6,122 nt of DNA from Chloroflexota bacterium (GTDB taxonomy: Bacteria > Chloroflexota > Dehalococcoidia > UBA3495), in assembly GCA_002707185.1 (NCBI GenBank), contig PAMF01000004.1, forward strand, positions 3,817 to 9,938, in the 5' to 3' direction. A program made the position numbers and the translations under genes. The notes under the pieces were generated by a model that did no database searches, had not been told where the DNA came from, and saw only the letters and a list, made by a program, of their open reading frames with translations. Of the stretch, positions 5,329-6,122 are shown in pieces. Numbering within the stretch: the stretch's first letter is position 1; each line of letters begins with the position of its first letter.

Positions 5329-6122
5329 ATGATTAGCCTTAAACGTAACACCCGCGGTCAACCGGTTAAGGCACGTGGCATACGGTCTAGATCTTCCTCT
5401 ATCTATACGCCCGGGCAAACTGACAATTTTAGAATAAGCAGAAGTAAATTCACCGATTTTTTAAATTGCCAAAGATGTTTTTATTTAGACAGAGCTAAAG
5501 GACTCACGTCTCCATCCACTCCCGGATGGGCTCTCAACGATACTACGGACATACTCTTAAAAAAAGAATTCGATGCCTGCCGAGAACAAGGAATACCGCA
5601 TAGAATTTTCAAAGAATTTGGGTTGAACCATGTCATTCCATTCAAGCACCCAGATTTAGATAAATGGCGTGACGCTTTAAGACGAGGGTTAGAGCACCAA
5701 ATTACCAATACGAACATAACCTTGAGTGGAGCGATAGATGACATATGGCTGGACCAGGAAAGCAACGAACTCATCGTAGTAGATTATAAATCTCAGTCGA
5801 GCCGTTATCCGGTAAACCGCCACCGTTATTTGTCATATTCGTACCACCAGGATTATAAAATACAATTAGATATTTACAGTTACTTACTTGGACATATGGG
5901 GTTCCCTGTTTCAAAAACCGCATATTTCTATGTCTGCAACGGTGATAGAAATGGGGACTCGTTCAACTCCCAGATCAGATTCACTGAGACTCTAGTCCCG
6001 TATAAATGGGACGGAGCATGGATCGATGAAGCGATATTTGAGATGATTGACGTCCTAAATTCAAATTCCCTCCCACCCTCAAATCCAGCATGCGAAAATT
6101 GCGCCTACTCTTATCAAAGGGC
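5329..6122 (+). CDS. PD-(D/E)XK nuclease-superfamily protein (RecB/Cas4-like) with CxxC pairs, C-terminus cut by window edge
   Basis: The frame is open from ATG 5329 to the window end (264 full codons). After a basic, likely disordered start (1-35) comes ISRSKFTDFLNCQRCFYLDR (36-55), the opening block of a RecB-like nuclease family, with Cys47 and Cys50. The nuclease core follows: Glu80 in KKEFD; SGAIDDIW (133-140) with the metal-site Asp137/138; the IVVDYKSQ strand (149-156) with Asp152 and Lys154 of the D-x-K motif; and YKIQLDIYSYL (176-186), giving the Q-x3-Y motif of the RecB/Cas4 group. Near the cut end PACENCAYSYQR supplies Cys255 and Cys258. Four cysteines flanking the nuclease domain are as in Fe-S cluster nucleases such as Cas4 and AddB. 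The role is unknown. No cas genes or repeats lie in the window, so CRISPR adaptation is not supported; DNA repair or processing is a guess. It probably shares a transcript with the DsbA-like gene. Confidence 0.87.
   Translation, partial: MISLKRNTRGQPVKARGIRSRSSSIYTPGQTDNFRISRSKFTDFLNCQRCFYLDRAKGLTSPSTPGWALNDTTDILLKKEFDACREQGIPHRIFKEFGLNHVIPFKHPDLDKWRDALRRGLEHQITNTNITLSGAIDDIWLDQESNELIVVDYKSQSSRYPVNRHRYLSYSYHQDYKIQLDIYSYLLGHMGFPVSKTAYFYVCNGDRNGDSFNSQIRFTETLVPYKWDGAWIDEAIFEMIDVLNSNSLPPSNPACENCAYSYQR

Noticed and set aside
5481..5774. 97-codon minus-strand frame
   Set aside because: It is antisense to the PD-(D/E)XK gene, whose motifs fix the true coding strand.
5329..6122. Cas4 and a CRISPR system
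   Set aside because: The fold and cysteines recall Cas4, but there are no repeats, spacers or other cas genes in the window, and the N-terminal block fits a different RecB-like family.

Overview
The window is dense, ordinary-looking bacterial coding DNA of moderate to low GC. It holds six protein genes, with gaps of about 40 to 190 bp between them. I see no tRNA, rRNA, CRISPR array, transposase or phage gene. Two genes run off the ends: a flavin monooxygenase on the left and a nuclease-fold protein on the right. The mix of an OFA/MCT-like MFS carrier, an HpaB-type monooxygenase, a B12-domain radical-SAM relative and a [Fe-S]-type PD-(D/E)XK protein, with GTG and ATG starts, reminds me of uncultured marine Chloroflexota such as SAR202-type Dehalococcoidia. 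This is only an impression from protein style; nothing in the window proves the lineage.

Layout. Four genes lie on the minus strand and read leftward. From right to left they are: a small membrane protein with conserved His/Asp residues (4226-4576); a cobalamin-binding-domain/radical-SAM-like protein (2746-4038); an MFS transporter (1277-2569); and a 4-hydroxyphenylacetate 3-monooxygenase-family protein (1-1190, C-terminus missing). A divergent control region of about 107 bp (4577-4683) separates these from two plus-strand genes: a DsbA/FrnE-like thioredoxin-fold protein (4684-5289) and a PD-(D/E)XK nuclease-family protein (5329 to the window end, C-terminus missing).

How the genes may work together. 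MFS and monooxygenase are 86 bp apart in the same direction and look like an uptake-plus-oxidation pair for an aromatic or other organic acid. The flavin reductase that HpaB enzymes usually need is not in the window. The DsbA-like and PD-(D/E)XK genes are 39 bp apart and probably share a transcript, but no functional link is evident. The radical-SAM-like protein stands apart with long flanking gaps that contain inverted repeats.

The most striking observation is in the radical-SAM-like protein. Flanking sequence, B12-type domain and the GEPGET motif are all kept, but the three cysteines that should bind the 4Fe-4S cluster are replaced by Asp, Asn and Ile in an intact reading frame. It therefore looks like a pseudo-radical-SAM protein rather than an enzyme of that class. 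Second-tier observations are a strong 13-bp-arm hairpin between genes with a possible alternative pairing, a Tyr-to-Ile change in the HpaB active-site motif, and a nuclease-fold protein with paired CxxC motifs at both ends.
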